Shown: positions 24,675 through 37,420 of the stretch, piece by piece
Layout: each line of letters opens with the position of its first letter
Position numbering within the stretch: the stretch's first letter is position 1
Source: Penaeus vannamei
Lineage: Eukaryota; Arthropoda; Malacostraca; Decapoda; Penaeidae
DNA: 55,585 nucleotides
Assembly (NCBI RefSeq): GCF_042767895.1
Contig: NC_091589.1
Span: forward strand, 19,623,045 to 19,678,629
Reading direction: 5' to 3'
Position numbers and translations under genes: made by a program
The notes under the pieces: model-generated
Databases searched by the model: none
Told to the model about the DNA's origin: nothing
Seen by the model: the letters and a program-made list of their open reading frames with translations, nothing else

Positions 24675-25560
24675 TGTAATATTTACCCCTGTGAGATACT
24701 TTCAAAACTACAATGCGGGTCTTGCAGAGTGCAACTTGCGAACAGGGGAGTTGCTTTCAAAAGGGTGGTAGCTGGCGTGTACTGCAGCATGACCCGCTCG
24801 TCACAACCCTGAAGCCCTTAACCCCGTAAGTAAGACTAACTATTATCTTTAAATTAATCATTTACTTTTTCCATCTTTTACAATTTCATTAATATCAACT
24901 GTGTCCATTCTCCTTTTAAAACCAAATAAAAGGTAAAATAAACAAACCAAGGATAAAACGAAACCAAAGCATAAAAAGGAAAACCTGAGATCCCCTCAGT
25001 CTGTATACTCTCAAAGGTTACAATGCATATAACACATCCTAACTGGCCTCTTACAAAACAGGAATATACTTATCTTTCTCTCTTGTAGGAAAACCGAAGA
25101 CAAACAACAAAACAGGAGACGTCCAGTGAGGCCGGGTGCTCCGTGAGCAGCACTGAACTGCCGAGCCAACAACCCAAGAGAGAGTCTAGCATGAAACAGG
25201 CTCTTTATGTAGGCTCTTATAAAATGTGTAAATATTAAAAATGAATGAACATAAAAGAAGTTTAAATTACATAATTAAAAGAAATTAAAATAAAACTAGA
25301 GGCCGTGAGAAAAAGCTAAAATAAATAAAACATAAAAATACGAAAAATAAAAGGTTCCAGGGACGCAAAAACTGCAGCTGGCTACCGCCGATCCCTACAG
25401 ATGGTGCTGGTGCTGGCTAAAAAGGGGGGACTCGCTTAGTCTGGACTCCTGCTTAGTGAGGGTACCTCACGTCCACTACAACCCCTCCCTCGCCCACCGA
25501 GCGGCCAGCACAGCTGAGCGAGAGGCTCCGCCAGGTGGACAAGGCCTCCCTAGCCAGGCC
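24675..25560 (-). repeat. Gypsy 3' LTR (left copy)
   Basis: It begins TGTAATATTTACCCCTG on the + strand and aligns closely with 30397-31286. Shared phrases are GCAACTTGCGAACAGGGGAG, ATGACCCGCT and CTCCGCCAGGTGGA. The right boundary is uncertain. Similarity to the other LTR stops after AGCCAGGCC, but no polypurine tract is visible beside it, so the true LTR may extend further right. Confidence 0.8.
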
Positions 25561-26321
25561 TACGGGTTGCCGGGCGTGTGCCGACCTCAGACTGGCAGCC
25601 ACGACGTCAAAGGGAGGGTGCTGGCTGTGCTGGGCGCTCAGGTCGAGGGGAACTCGAACTGTCGACAGACTAGCGAGTCAAAGCACCATAAAAAATCAGT
25701 CAGATCTGAAAGGAGAGAGGATTAGTATATTCATCCTTTGCAAGAGACGGCAGGCGAGTACATGATTGCAAACCCCGGGAATATACAGAGAGAGGGATCA
25801 CGACCTCCTAAAAATAAAAGGAATAAAAAAAAGCTAAGAACGAAAACCAAGAAAGGAACTTAAAAATAACCCTTAAAACTAAATAAACCTAAACCTTAAA
25901 AACTAAAACTCGAAAAAACCTTTAACCTAAATGAAACTTAAAATTAAAGACTTAAAAGTAATACCTTAAACTAAAACTAAACTTAAAACTATACTTAAAA
26001 CGAAAGCTTACAACTAAAAGAAATAAAATTAAATAAAAGAAACGCTGCCTGCTCCCAAACAAACAAATACAATTACAAATACAAAACATAAAAATAACGT
26101 TACAAAAATAAAAGCGGGATCTCAGGCCAGCTAACTACAGAAGCGGTGGTCCTGGGCACTCCGGTAGTTCCAGGTAGGGGCGAGCAGAGTTCGTCGTGCG
26201 AGCAACGTCAGTCTCGCTCGAGAGCCCACACGAAGTAGACGTATTGCTGTGGTCTGCAGGGAAGGATGTAATAAATGTGAATTTCTGATGGTGAAATGAT
26301 GATACCTTACCATACCCAGTC
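25561..26321 (-). other. Gypsy 3' region between pol stop and 3' LTR
   Basis: On the minus strand this is the non-coding stretch downstream of pol. The + strand is A-rich between 25800 and 26110. No supported gene and no clear polypurine tract were seen. Short frames at 25456-25765 cross the LTR edge and are not supported. Confidence 0.55.
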
Positions 26322-28322
26322 TTACCACGACTGAGGTGCATGTTGGGACGGACGTATTGCTGAAAGCAACATCGTTGCACCTGGCTCCGCGTCGTCAGGT
26401 AACCATGGGTCGACGTAATCAGGGTCATGGTATGGTGACGCATCTGGGAACGTCAGCTCTTCCTCCAGCTTAAATGGGCGCAGCTGGTTAGCGTGGCAGT
26501 TACGCTCCGAAAACGGGGGAAACAGGTCCTGAACGACGTAATTAAAAGGGCCCAACTTCTTCACGAACTTCGCAGGGCCTTGCCACTGGGGCCCTAAAGC
26601 ACGATCAGGTCCTGTCTGCGTAGTTTTTATCTTGTAGAGGACCAGGGACCCAGCTTCTAAGGACCAGGGCGGCCTCAGGTTACGGTTGTGATATGCTGCG
26701 TATTCCTGACGAGCCTTACGGGATGCCTCCTGCGCTGCTTTCCTCGTAACATCTAAGGCCTCACGTAGCTTGCAATGAGCATCTTCTCCTGCTGTAACAT
26801 GGTTGCTCAAACCAACCGGGAAATGGCCTGGCTGGCCTGTCAGCAAGTAAAGGGGCTGATCTCCGATAGCCCTGTGGATGGCAGAATTTATGGCAAAACG
26901 TACCTGGGGTATGTACCGATCCCAGTCTAGGGGTTGGTCTTCTACCAGTATTTCAAGAGCATCTTTTACAACCCGATTCGTTCTTTCTACAAGACCGTTT
27001 GCCTGTGGATGGAAAGCGATTGTAACGTGAGTTTGAACGGTCAGGTCCTCACATACACTGCGAAAGAGGGCATTATTAAATTCAAGACCGCCGTCAGTCT
27101 GAAGCAATCGTGGTGGACCAAATAGAGTAATGAAATGATCAATTATTGCTCTTACTACTGTCTCTGCTTCCTTCTTGGGTAAAGGTACGAGCTGTAGGTA
27201 CCTTGTCAACTGATCTACCATTACCAGGACATAGCGATTCCCACTCGAAGAGCTGTGCAAGTCCACCAAATCAGCACTGACACGCTCCATGGGATGCACA
27301 GCTTCAGGTGCATGCTGCAAAGGGGCACGCCTACCTATCCCCTTCCTCTTTTGACAAATTTTACAGGACGATACGTTCTTACGAGTCTCTCCCATCATGT
27401 TAGGGAAGTAGAACAACTCGCGTAGCTTATTGTAAGTACGGTAAATGCCATGATTTGCTGCAATAGGGGATGCATGAGCAATTTTTATCGAATCCTTACA
27501 TAGAGTCCTTGGCACAACGAGCTGCTCGACAATTCGTTCTGGGAGATGCCTTAAGCTATACAGGACTCCATTTCTTAGTTCAAACTCGTCCAGGGGCAAT
27601 GGCGGTCGTTGCTGGGGCACCGCTCTTTCTTCCAAGAACATTACTATTTCGTGCAACAAGGGGTCCTTTAGTTGCTCAACCCTCATTGCATAAGGATCTG
27701 GAGAAGAAAGGGATATGGGTGCAACATCACGTGAGAGCATATCAGGGACATAATTGATTCGACCCTGCTTATATTTAATCTGGAAGTTATGGTCTGCCAG
27801 TTCTGCACTCCAGCGGCTCATCCGTGGACTTTTAGTTCTTCTAGAGAATACATACGTGAGGGGACGATGATCAGTAAGCACCGTGAAGCGTCGTCCGTAC
27901 AGGTAAGCATCAAAATGCCTTACGCTTTCCACAACTGCGAGTGCTTCAAGGTCGGTGGCACTATACCTGGTTTCTGCACCATGTAGTTTGCGGCTGAAGT
28001 AGGCTATAGGATGAAGCTCATTTTGGTCATCAGTCTGCATAAGACATGCACCTATAGCTACCTGTGATGCATCTGTATGCAATTCAAACATTTTCTCAAA
28101 GTCAGGTTTGGCTAAAACTGGAGCAGTTATTAGAAGATCTTTCAGTTTAGTAAAAGCATCCCTTTGGTCTGGTCCCCACACAAACCACACATCCTTTCTG
28201 GTTAGTCTGGTGAGGGGTGCTGCAATCTTTGCATATTTTGGTACAAATTTCCTAAAAAAATTCAGCAGCACCAAGGAATCTGCGTACACCTTTCTGATTC
28301 TTAGGAGGCAGCATTTCTTCAA
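26322..28322 (-). pseudogene. Gypsy pol, downstream part: RT end, RNase H, integrase
   Basis: A 666-codon frame; the first ~20 codons are out of the ancestral frame. RT connection segment (residues ~22-75, FFRKFVPKYAKIAAPLTRL); RNase H with Asp84 in TDASQVAIGA, Glu126 and Asp151 in DHRPL; integrase zinc site His283, His291, Cys320, Cys323; integrase catalytic triad Asp351, Asp410, Glu446, with 35 residues between the last two as expected; then a GPY/F-like module (LGPQW...GPFNYVV, ~577-597). All catalytic positions look intact. It joins the upstream part by a one-base shift in A7 (T7 on the coding strand) at 28254-28260. The copy is non-functional as written, or the homopolymer length is an assembly error. 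Confidence 0.93.
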
Positions 28323-29958
28323 TGGATTTCACCTTCTCAGGGTCTGGCAGGAAACCCTTTGGAGTGACGCGGTAGCCAAGAAATCTGAAATTACTCACGG
28401 CAAAATCACATTTTTCCAGATTTAATTTAAACCCTGCCTTATCCAACAGTAGCAGAGTCTCATTAAGGTGTTTAATGTGTTCCTCAAAAGTGGCACTATG
28501 CACAACTATATCATCCAAATATGCAATGGTGTGCTTACCTAGAACAGGTGACAAAACAAGGTTGACTGTCCTTTGGAATGTAGATGGAGCTGTACATAAT
28601 CCAAATGGCATGCGACGGAACTGGTATAGCCGATGTCCATCTGAAAATGCGGTTTTTGGATGATCTTCAGGTTTCACCAGGATGGACCAGTAGGCGGAGC
28701 GAGAGTCCAATAAAGTGAATACACTAGTTCCTCCTAGTTCATCCAGAAGTTCATCCATCCAGGGTAGTGGGTAGCTGTCAGCTATAGTAACAGAATTCAG
28801 GTTCCTGTAGTCCACACAGAACCTCAACGTGCCATCCTTTTTCTTCATAAGGACTACAGGTGACAGCCATGGGGACGAAGAAGGTTCAATCACTCCGGCC
28901 TTGAGCATTTGTTCACACTCCTCACGAATGTGCCTTTTAGCTGCTTCAGGAAGACGCCACTGACGCTTACACGAAGGATGCTTCTCTTGTGTTGGGATCT
29001 CATGTACAATGTCTGGAACTTCCCCAATAGCAAACTTATCACCTGAAAAGAGTCGTGGGTATTGGGCAAGAACCTTACACACCTGAGACTTACGGTGATC
29101 AGATAGTTTGAGAGAAATCTTTTCCAAGGCACTTGTAGGCACGGCTGCCACAGGAGTGTCTGCAATGGATGCAACATTGCCAGGTGCTTCAGGTGTGTCA
29201 CACATTTCCTCAACCTCATGAAGTTCGACCAGGTGCGTTCCATTTTGCAGCTTGACTGGATTGAGTGTCGGATTAACAACCCATACCACGGCTTCTTTAG
29301 ACGAGGGCTTAATAACTTCACGTGGCAAGATCACAGAATATCTAAGTCCCTCAACAAGCAATTGTTTTCCAATTAATACATCTGGAACACGTATAGGCAC
29401 AAACCTTCCACTTTCTGGCGGGCAACTCACGGAACGTCTTATCGCAGCTCTTGCAGGTGGCACTGGCACTGATATACCCTTCATCTTCATCATGACTGCT
29501 GTGAGCTCCAGTGAATCCTTGTTCACATACCTTACTGTAAATGCCTTCCCTCTAAGGCGGAGGTACGAGTTATTGGTTCGTGAATCATAGCCGAGGCGGA
29601 AGTCAAGCCTCTTCAGGAGATCAATACCAATTAAGATATCTCCTGGAAAATCAACTCCATCAACAATGCAGACTCGATGAGTAACTATATTTTTATCATT
29701 AATCTGCAATATGACATCACGCTCACCTGTGACTGCAAGCGATGCTCCCGAGGCACCTTGAAGCCGCCTCCGAGGTTCAGAAGTTCGTGAAGGGGCGATC
29801 AAAGTCTGCGCACTATGCTTCAAAAGCGTTGCCTCCAAGCCCGTATCGATGAAGGCGTTAATCATCTTGCCTGAAATCATCAGCCTCACCATCGGTCGTC
29901 CTTGACGTGGGCTGCAGGTGGGGGTTGAGGGAATTGCGGGTGATGGCTCCCGTGTCAC
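28252..29958 (-). pseudogene. Gypsy pol, upstream part: protease and reverse transcriptase
   Basis: A 568-codon frame. Retropepsin-type aspartic protease with AFIDTG (DTG at residues 38-40). RT with KKDGTLRFCVDYRNLN, motif A LLDSRSAYW, FRRMPFGLCTAP, motif C YLDD at residues 480-483 (28510-28521), then the KCDFAV...FLGY block. It ends prematurely at EFF because of the T7 run, and the downstream frame continues without a gap in the family pattern. It overlaps the gag remnant by about 100 bp in a different frame, consistent with gag-pol frameshift expression or simply with overlapping genes. The first ATG is not necessarily the start. Confidence 0.93.
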
Positions 29959-30331
29959 TGGACCTCGGGTATTGCAAGGGCTGGCCCCACCTAGTTCCTC
30001 CGGCGACAGGGGCGCTTCCGTCAGAGGGTGGCGGAAAGGGGCAATCCTTCACCAGGTGTCCCTCCTGTTGGCACCGAAAACAGGCAAGACGACGCGGGCG
30101 ATAGCGGCACTCTGTGTTGTCATGGCGCGAGGTTCGATGGTATGAGCACCAGCGAGTTCTGCGATGTTCAGGCGGCTCTTCTACAGGGGCTACAGCTCGA
30201 AGAGGTCCAGGAGGATGGCGAGCGGCTAGTGGCTCCGTCCTTGCAACACCTGTATGAGTATTCCAGATCCGCTCATCGATAATGGCAAGGTATTCACGGA
30301 GCCAGAGTGGAAGTCCTTGCAGGAAGAGCCT
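29858..30331 (-). pseudogene. Gypsy gag C-terminal remnant with zinc knuckles
   Basis: An open minus-strand frame of about 157 codons. It contains a C-x2-H-x4-H-x4-C motif (CSYHRTSRHDNTEC) and, just after it, a CCHC knuckle C-x2-C-x4-H-x4-C (CFRCQQEGHLVKDC), the nucleocapsid signature. An in-frame TAG lies just upstream (30332-30334), and the same frame reads on towards the LTR. A usual gypsy gag has several hundred codons, and there are only about 60 bases between this remnant and the LTR. Most of gag (matrix and capsid parts) has therefore been lost by internal deletion. Downstream it overlaps pol. Confidence 0.8.
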
Positions 30332-30370
30332 CTACAAAAGGGGCTCAGGATTCCCAACAACATCAGGATA

Positions 30371-30388
30371 ATCCCGCTGCTGCCACCA
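30371..30388 (-). promoter_or_regulatory. Candidate primer-binding site (tRNA-Leu-like)
   Basis: On the minus strand TGGTGGCAGCAGCGGGAT begins 8 bases inside the 5' LTR end. Starting with TGG fits pairing to a tRNA CCA end. The first ten bases fit a eukaryotic tRNA-Leu ending in GCTGCCA-CCA; the match beyond that is partial. It could also be gag coding sequence that the deletion moved next to the LTR. Confidence 0.4.
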
Positions 30389-30396
30389 TTTTACGT

Positions 30397-31286
30397 TGTA
30401 GTGTTTACCCCTGTGAGACACTTTCAAAACTACAATGCGGGTCTTGCAGAGTGCAACTTGCGAACAGGGGAGTTGCTTTCAAAAGGGTGGTAGCTGGTGT
30501 GTACTGCAGCATGACCCGCTTGTCACAACCCTGAAGCCCTTAACCCCGTAAGTAAGACTAACTATTATCTTTAAATTAATCATTTACTTTTTCCATCTTT
30601 TACAATTTCATTAATATCAACTGTGTCCATTCTCCTTTTAAAACCAAATAAAAGGTAAAATAAACAAACCAAGGATAAAACGAAACCAAAGCATAAAAAG
30701 GAAAACCTGAGATCCCCTCAGTCTGTATACTCTCAAAGGTTACAATTCATATAACACATCCTAACTGGCCTCTTACAAAACAGGAATATACTTATCTTTC
30801 TCTCTTGTAGGAAAACCGAAGACAAACAACAAAATAGGAGACGTCCAGTGAGGCCGGGTGCTCCGTGAGCAGCACTGAACTGCCGAGCCAACAACCCAAG
30901 AGAGAGTCTAGTATGAAACAGGCTCTTTATATAGGCTCTTATAAAATGTGTAAATATTAAAAATGAATGAACATAAATGAAGTTTAAATTACATGATTAA
31001 AAGAAATTAAAATAAAACTAGAGGCCGTGAGAAAAAGCTAAAATAAATAAAACATAAAAATACGAAAAATAAAAGGTTCCAGGGACGCAAAAACTGCAGC
31101 TGGCTACCGCCGATCCCTACAGATGGTGCTGGTGCTGGCTAAAAAGGGGGGACTCGCTTAGTCTGGACTCCTGCTTAGTGGGGGTACCTCATGTCCACTA
31201 CAACCCCTCCCTCACCCACCGAGCGGCCAGCACAGCTGAGCGAGAGGCTCCGCCAGGTGGAGAGCCAGGTGACAAGGCCTCCCTAG
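30397..31286 (-). repeat. Gypsy 5' LTR (right copy)
   Basis: It starts TGTAGTGTTTACCCCTG on the + strand and is colinear with the left LTR over almost 0.9 kb with scattered substitutions and a ~12 bp insertion (AGAGCCAGGT region near 31261). It ends AGCCAGGCCA and meets PLE 3' sequence. The outer end may be truncated, because the flank also lacks PLE bases. Confidence 0.82.
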
Positions 31287-31678
31287 CCAGGCCAGATACT
31301 CTTTCGCTTATATCTTTCGATAGACAGCGAATGGAGAAGGTTTTATATTTGCAGAATTTACAGGACATGCTTCTATGTATGCTGTAAATAGAATCGACGT
31401 AGTTCGGCCTCTCCTTCTTGAGATAAGTGGCACCAAAGGTTATATAAGAACGGTTTTTTCGCAATCCCCCCTTTGATCTATACAGTTTTCGGTAATGTAT
31501 TTCGTACGATTTTCTTGTGTTACAGGGTACACTTTAGTAGTGTATACGCCATATATTATCTTCAATCTAAGGACTTTTTCTTTCGTTTTTCTCGACGTTA
31601 TGCTTAAACTTTTTTACTTTAAAGATGTGTTATCCTTCCAGGAACCAGGCAGTTGCGACAGGATACTTCATGTATGGA
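31287..31678 (+). mobile_element. Penelope-like retroelement, copy 3, right part (3' end)
   Basis: The terminal segment of the PLE 3' UTR from GATACTCTTTCGC to the fixed TATGGA terminus, followed by CCCTAACC. It completes copy 3 after the gypsy insertion. No gene. Confidence 0.92.
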
Positions 31679-33270
31679 CCCTAACCTAACCTAACCTAAC
31701 TAACCTAACCTAACCTAACTAACCTAATCTAAACGAAACCTAACCTAACCTAACTAACCTAACCTAACTAACCTAACCTAAACTAAACCTAACCTAAACC
31801 TAACCTAACCTAAACCTAACCTAACCTAAACTAACCTAACCTAACTAACCTAAACTAAACCTAACCTAACCTAACCTACCCGACCTAACCTAACCAAACC
31901 TAACCCTAACCTAACCTAACATAACCTAACCTAACCTAACCTAACTAACCTAACCTAATCCTAACCTAAACCTAAGTTAACCTAACCTAACCTAACCTAA
32001 CCTAAGCCTAAGTTAACCTAACCTAACCTAACCTAAACCTAAGTTAACCTAACCTAACCTAACCTAACCTAACCTAACACTAACCCTACCCTAACCTAAC
32101 CTAATCCTAAACCTAAACTAAGCTAAGCTAAGCTAAGCTAAACCTAAACTAACCTAACCTAAACCTAACCTAACCTAACCCTGACCTAACCTAAATTAAC
32201 CTAACCTAACCTAACCTAACCCAACCCAACCTAACCTAACCTAACCAAACGTAACCTAAACTAACCTAACCAAACCTAACCTAACCTATCCTAACCTAAA
32301 CCTAACCTAACCTAAACCTAACCTAAACTAACCTAACCTAAACCTAACCTAACCTAAACCTAACCTAAACTAAGCTAACCTAATCTAAACTTAACCTAAC
32401 CTAACGTAACCTACCCTAACACACCTAGCGTAACGTAACCAAACATAACCTAACCAAACATAACCTAACCTAAACTAACCTAACCCAACCTAACCTAACC
32501 TAACCTAAACCTAACCTAACCTAAAGATAACCTAACCTAACCTAAACTAACCAAACCTAAACTAACCTAAACCTAACCTAACCTAAACCTAACCTAACCT
32601 AACCTAAACATAATCTAACCTAAGCTAACCTAACCTAAACTTAACCTAACCTAACCTAGCCTAACAAACTAAACTAACCTAACCTAACCTAACCTAACCT
32701 AAACCTAACCAAACCTATCCTAACTAACCTAACCTAACCTAACCTAATGTAACTTAACCTAACCTAACCTAACCTAACGTAAGCTAACCTAACCTAGCCC
32801 CCTAACCTAACCTAACCTAACCTACCCCACTAACCTAACCTAACCTAAACCTAACCTAATCTAATCTAACCTAACCAAACCTAACCTAACCAAACCAAAC
32901 AAAACCTAACGTAACTTAATCTAACCTAAACTAAACCTAACCTAACCTAACCTAATCTAACCTAATCTAACCTAACCTAAACCTGACCTACCCTAACCTA
33001 ACCTGCCCTACCCTACCCTACCCTAACCTAACCCTAACCTAACCAAACCTAACCTAAGCTAATCTAATTTAAACCTAACCTAACCTAACCCAAACCAGAC
33101 CTAACCTAAACCTAACCTAACATAACCTAAATAAACCTAACCAAACCTAACCTAACTAAACTTAACCTAACCTAACCTAACCTAACAGAACCTAACCAAA
33201 CATAATCTAACCTAACCTAACCAAACCTAACCTAACCTAATCTAACCTAACCTAACGTAACCTAACCTAA

Positions 33271-35050
33271 CATAACCTAACCAAAACTAACCTAACCTAA
33301 CCTGACCTAACCTAACCTAAACCTAACCTAATATAACCTACCCTAACCTAACCTGCCCTACCCTACGCTAACCTAACCTAAGCCTAACCTAACCAAAGCT
33401 AACCTAACCTAAACCTAACCTAACCTAACCCAAACCTAACCTAACCACACCTAACCTAAACCTAACCTAACCAAACCTATATAAACCTAACCTAACCTAA
33501 CCTAACTAAAATTAACCTAACCTAACCTAACCTAACCCAACCTAACCAAACATAATCTAACCTAACTTAACCAAACCTAACCTGACCTAATCTAACCTAA
33601 CCTATCATAACCTAACATAACCTAACCTAAACTAACCTAACCTAACCTAACAAACTAAACTAACCTAACCTAACCTGACCTAACCAAACCTAAACCTAAG
33701 CTAACCTAACCTAACCCTAACCTAACCTGACCAACCTCACCTAACCTAAACTAACCTAACCTAAACATAAACTAACCTAACCTAACCAAACCTAAACTAA
33801 CCTAACCTAACCTAAACCTACCCTAACCTAAACTTAACTTAACCTAACCTGCACTAAAGCTAACCTAACCTAACAAACTAAAATAAACTAACCTAACCTA
33901 ACCTAACCTAAACCTAACCTAAACTAACTAACCTAACCTACCCCACTAACCTAACCTAACCTACCCCCCTAACCTAACCTAATCTAAACCTAACCTAACC
34001 AAACCTATACTAACCTAACCAAACCAAACCTAACCTAACCTAAACTTAACCTAACCTAACCTAACCTAACCTAAACCTAACCTAACCTAACCTAACCAAC
34101 CTAACCTAACCTAACCAAACCCAGAGAAACCCAACCTAACCTAACCTAACCTAACCCAACCTAACCTAACCTAAACCTAACCTAACATAACCTAACCAAA
34201 ACTAACCTAACCTAACCTGACCTAACCTAACCTAAACCTAACCTAATATAACCTACCCTAACCTAACCTGCCCTACCCTACCCTAACCTAACCTAACCCT
34301 AACCTAACCAAAGCTAACCTAACCTAAACCTAACCTAACCTAACCCAAACCTAACCTAACCACACCTAACCTAAACCTAACCTAACCTAACCTAAATAAA
34401 CCTAACCTAACCTAACCTAACTAAACTTAACCTAACCTAACCTAACCTAACCCAACCTAACCAAACATAATCTAACCTAACTTAACCAAACCTAACCTGA
34501 CCTAATCTAACCTAACCTATCATAACCTAACATAACCTAACCTAAACTAACCTAACCTAACCTAACAAACTAAACTAACCTAACCTAACCTGACCATACC
34601 AAACCTAAACCTAACCTAACGTAACCTAACCCTAACCTAACCTGACCAACCTAACCTAACCTAAACTAACCTAACCTAAACATAACCTAACCTAACCTAA
34701 CCAAACCTAAACTAACCTAACCTAACCTAAACCTACCCTAACCTAAACTTAACTTAACCTAACCTGCACTTAACCTAACCTAACCTAACAAACTAAAATA
34801 AACTAACCTAACCTAACCTAACCTAACCTAACCTAAACCTAACCTAAACTAACTAACCTAACCTACCCCACTAACCTAACCTAACCTACCCCCCTAACCT
34901 AACCTAATCTAAACCTAACCTAACCAAACCTATACTAACCTAACCAAACCAAACCTAACCTAACCTAAACTTAACCTAACCTAACCTAACCTAACCTAAA
35001 CCTAACCTAACCTAACCTAACCAACCTAACCTAACCTAACCAAACCCAAC
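33271..35050 (+). repeat. Higher-order duplication in array 2, ~915-925 bp offset
   Basis: Rare variants recur in the same order: CATAACCTAACCAAAACT (33271 and 34186), AATATAACCTACCCTAACC (33330 and 34245), CCTATCATAACC (33601 and 34516), CCAACC...CCAAACCCA (34117 and 35042). The offset stays near 915 and drifts to 925, so this is a duplicated block, not chance. Confidence 0.88.
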
Positions 35051-35189
35051 CCAACCCAACCTAACCTAACCCAACCTAACCTAACCTAAACCTAACCTAA
35101 CCTAATCTAACCTAACCTAAACCTAACCTAACCTAACCTAACCCTAACCTAACCCCCCTAACCTAACCTAACCTAACCAAACCTAACCT

Positions 35190-37420
35190 AACCTAACGTA
35201 AACCTAACCTTACCTAACCTAACCTAAACTAAACCTAACCGAACCCTAACCTAACCTAACCTAACCTAACCAAACCTAACCTAACCTAACCTAACCTAAC
35301 CCTAACCTAACCTAAACTAACCTAGCCTAACAAACTAAACAAACCTAACCTAACCTAACCTAACCTAACCTAACCTAACCTAACCAAACCTAAACCTAAC
35401 CAAACCTAACCTAACCCTAACCTAACCTAAACTAACCTTAACTTAACCTAACCTAACCTAACCTAACCAAACCTAACCTAACCTAACTTAACCTAAACCT
35501 AACCTAACCTAACCTAACCTAAACTTAACCTAACCTAACCTAAACTAAACTTAATCTAACCTAAACCTAACCTAACCCTAACCTAACCTAACCCTAACCT
35601 AACCTAAACTAACTTAACCTAACCTAACAAACTAAACTTAACTTAACCTAACCTAACCTAACCAAACATAAACCTAACCTAACCTAAACTAACCTAACCT
35701 TAACTTAACCTAACCTAACCTAACCTAACCTAGCCAAACCTAACCTAACCTAAACCTAACCTAACCTAACCTAAACTTAACCTAACCTAACCTAACCTAA
35801 CCTAAACTAATCTTAACCTAACCTAACCTAACCTAACCTAACAAACTAAACTAAACTAACCTAACCTAACCTAAATAACCTAACTTAAACTAACCTAACC
35901 TAAACTAATCTTAACCTAACCTACCCCCCTAACCTAACCTAACCTAAACCTAACCTAAACCTAACCTAACCTAACCTAACCTAGCAAAACCTAACCTAAC
36001 CTAACCAAACCTAACCTAACCTAAACTTAACCTAACCTAACCTAAACCTAACCTAACCTAAACCTAAACCTAACCTAACCAACCTAACCTAACCTAACCT
36101 AACCTAACCAAACCTAGCCCAACCTAAGGTAACCCAACCTAACCTAAACCTACCCTAACCTAACCTAATCTAACCTAAACCTAACCTAGCCCTAACCTAA
36201 CCTACCCCCCCTAACCTAACCTAACCAAACCTAACTTAATGTAAACCTAACCTAACCAAACCTAACCCAACCCTAGTCCTAACCTAACCTAACCCTAACC
36301 TAACCAAACCTAACCCAACCCTAGTCCTAACCTAACCTAACTCAACCCAACCCTAACCTAACCCTAACCTAAACCTAGACCTAACCTAAACCTAACCTAA
36401 CCTAACCAAACTAACCTAACCTAACGTAAACCTAACCTTACCTAACCTAACCTAAACTAAACCTAACCGAACCCTAACCTAACCTAACCTAACCTAACCT
36501 AACCTAACCTAACCTAACCTAACCTAAACTAACCTAACCTAACAAACTAAACTAAACTAACCTAACCTAACCTAACCTAACCTAACCTAACCAAACCTAA
36601 ACCTAACCAAACCTAACCTAACCCTAACCTAACCTAAACTAACCTAAACTTAACCTAACCTAACCTAACCTAACCTAACTAAACCTAACCTAACCTAACT
36701 TAACCTAAACCTAACCTAACCTAACCTAACCTAAACTTGACCTAACCTAACCTAAACTAAACTTAACCTAACCTAAACCTAACCTAACCCTAACCTAACC
36801 TAACCCTAACCTAACCTAAACTAACTTAACCTAACCTAACAAACTAAACTAACCTAACCTAACCTAACCTAACCTAACCTAACCTAACCAAACATAAACC
36901 TAACCTAACCTAAACTAACCTAACCTTAACTTACGATAACCTAACCTAACCTAACCTAACCAAACCTAACCTAACCTAAACCTAACCTAACCTAACCTAA
37001 ACTTAACCTAACCTAACCTAACTTAAACTTAACCTAACCTAACAAACTAAACTAAACTATCCTAACCAAACCTAAACCTAACCTAACTAACCTAACCTAA
37101 CCTAACCTACCACACTAACCTAACCTAACCTAACCTACCCCCCTAACCTAACCTAACCTAAACCTAACCTAACCTAACCTAGCAAAACCTAACCTAACCT
37201 AACCAAACCTAACCTAACCTAAACTTAACCTAACCTAAACCTAACCTAACCTAAACCTAACCTAACCTACCTAACCTAACCTAACCCAACCCAACCTAAC
37301 CTAACCCAACCTAACCTAAACCTAACCTAACCTAATCTAACCTAAACCTAACCTAGCCCTAACCTAAGCTACCCCCCCTAACCTAACCTAACCAAACCTA
37401 ACCTAATGTAAACCTAACCT
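35190..37420 (+). repeat. Higher-order duplication in array 2, ~1.2 kb offset
   Basis: Ordered markers recur: CGTAAACCTAACCTTACC (35197 and 36425), AACCGAACCC (35237 and 36466), AGCAAAACC (35983 and 37181) and GTAAACC after a CTACCCCCCC block (36241 and 37408). The offset falls from about 1228 to 1167 through small indels. Confidence 0.82.

Larger units (their letters stand above)
24675..31286 (-). mobile_element. Ty3/gypsy LTR retrotransposon, defective, inserted in PLE copy 3
   Basis: Two direct repeats of nearly 0.9 kb flank a minus-strand gag remnant and a protease-RT-RNase H-integrase pol, the Ty3/gypsy domain order. The element lies in the 3' UTR of PLE copy 3. The flanks (CCCTC on the left, GATAC on the right) show no target-site duplication, and about 39 bp of PLE is lost, so one edge has probably been deleted. 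Most of gag is missing and pol has one frame break. High similarity of the two LTRs suggests a fairly recent insertion, later than the PLE. Confidence 0.9.

Noticed and set aside
25456..25765. 89- and 76-codon frames at the edge of the left gypsy LTR
   Set aside because: They cross the LTR boundary, overlap each other and resemble no gypsy protein.
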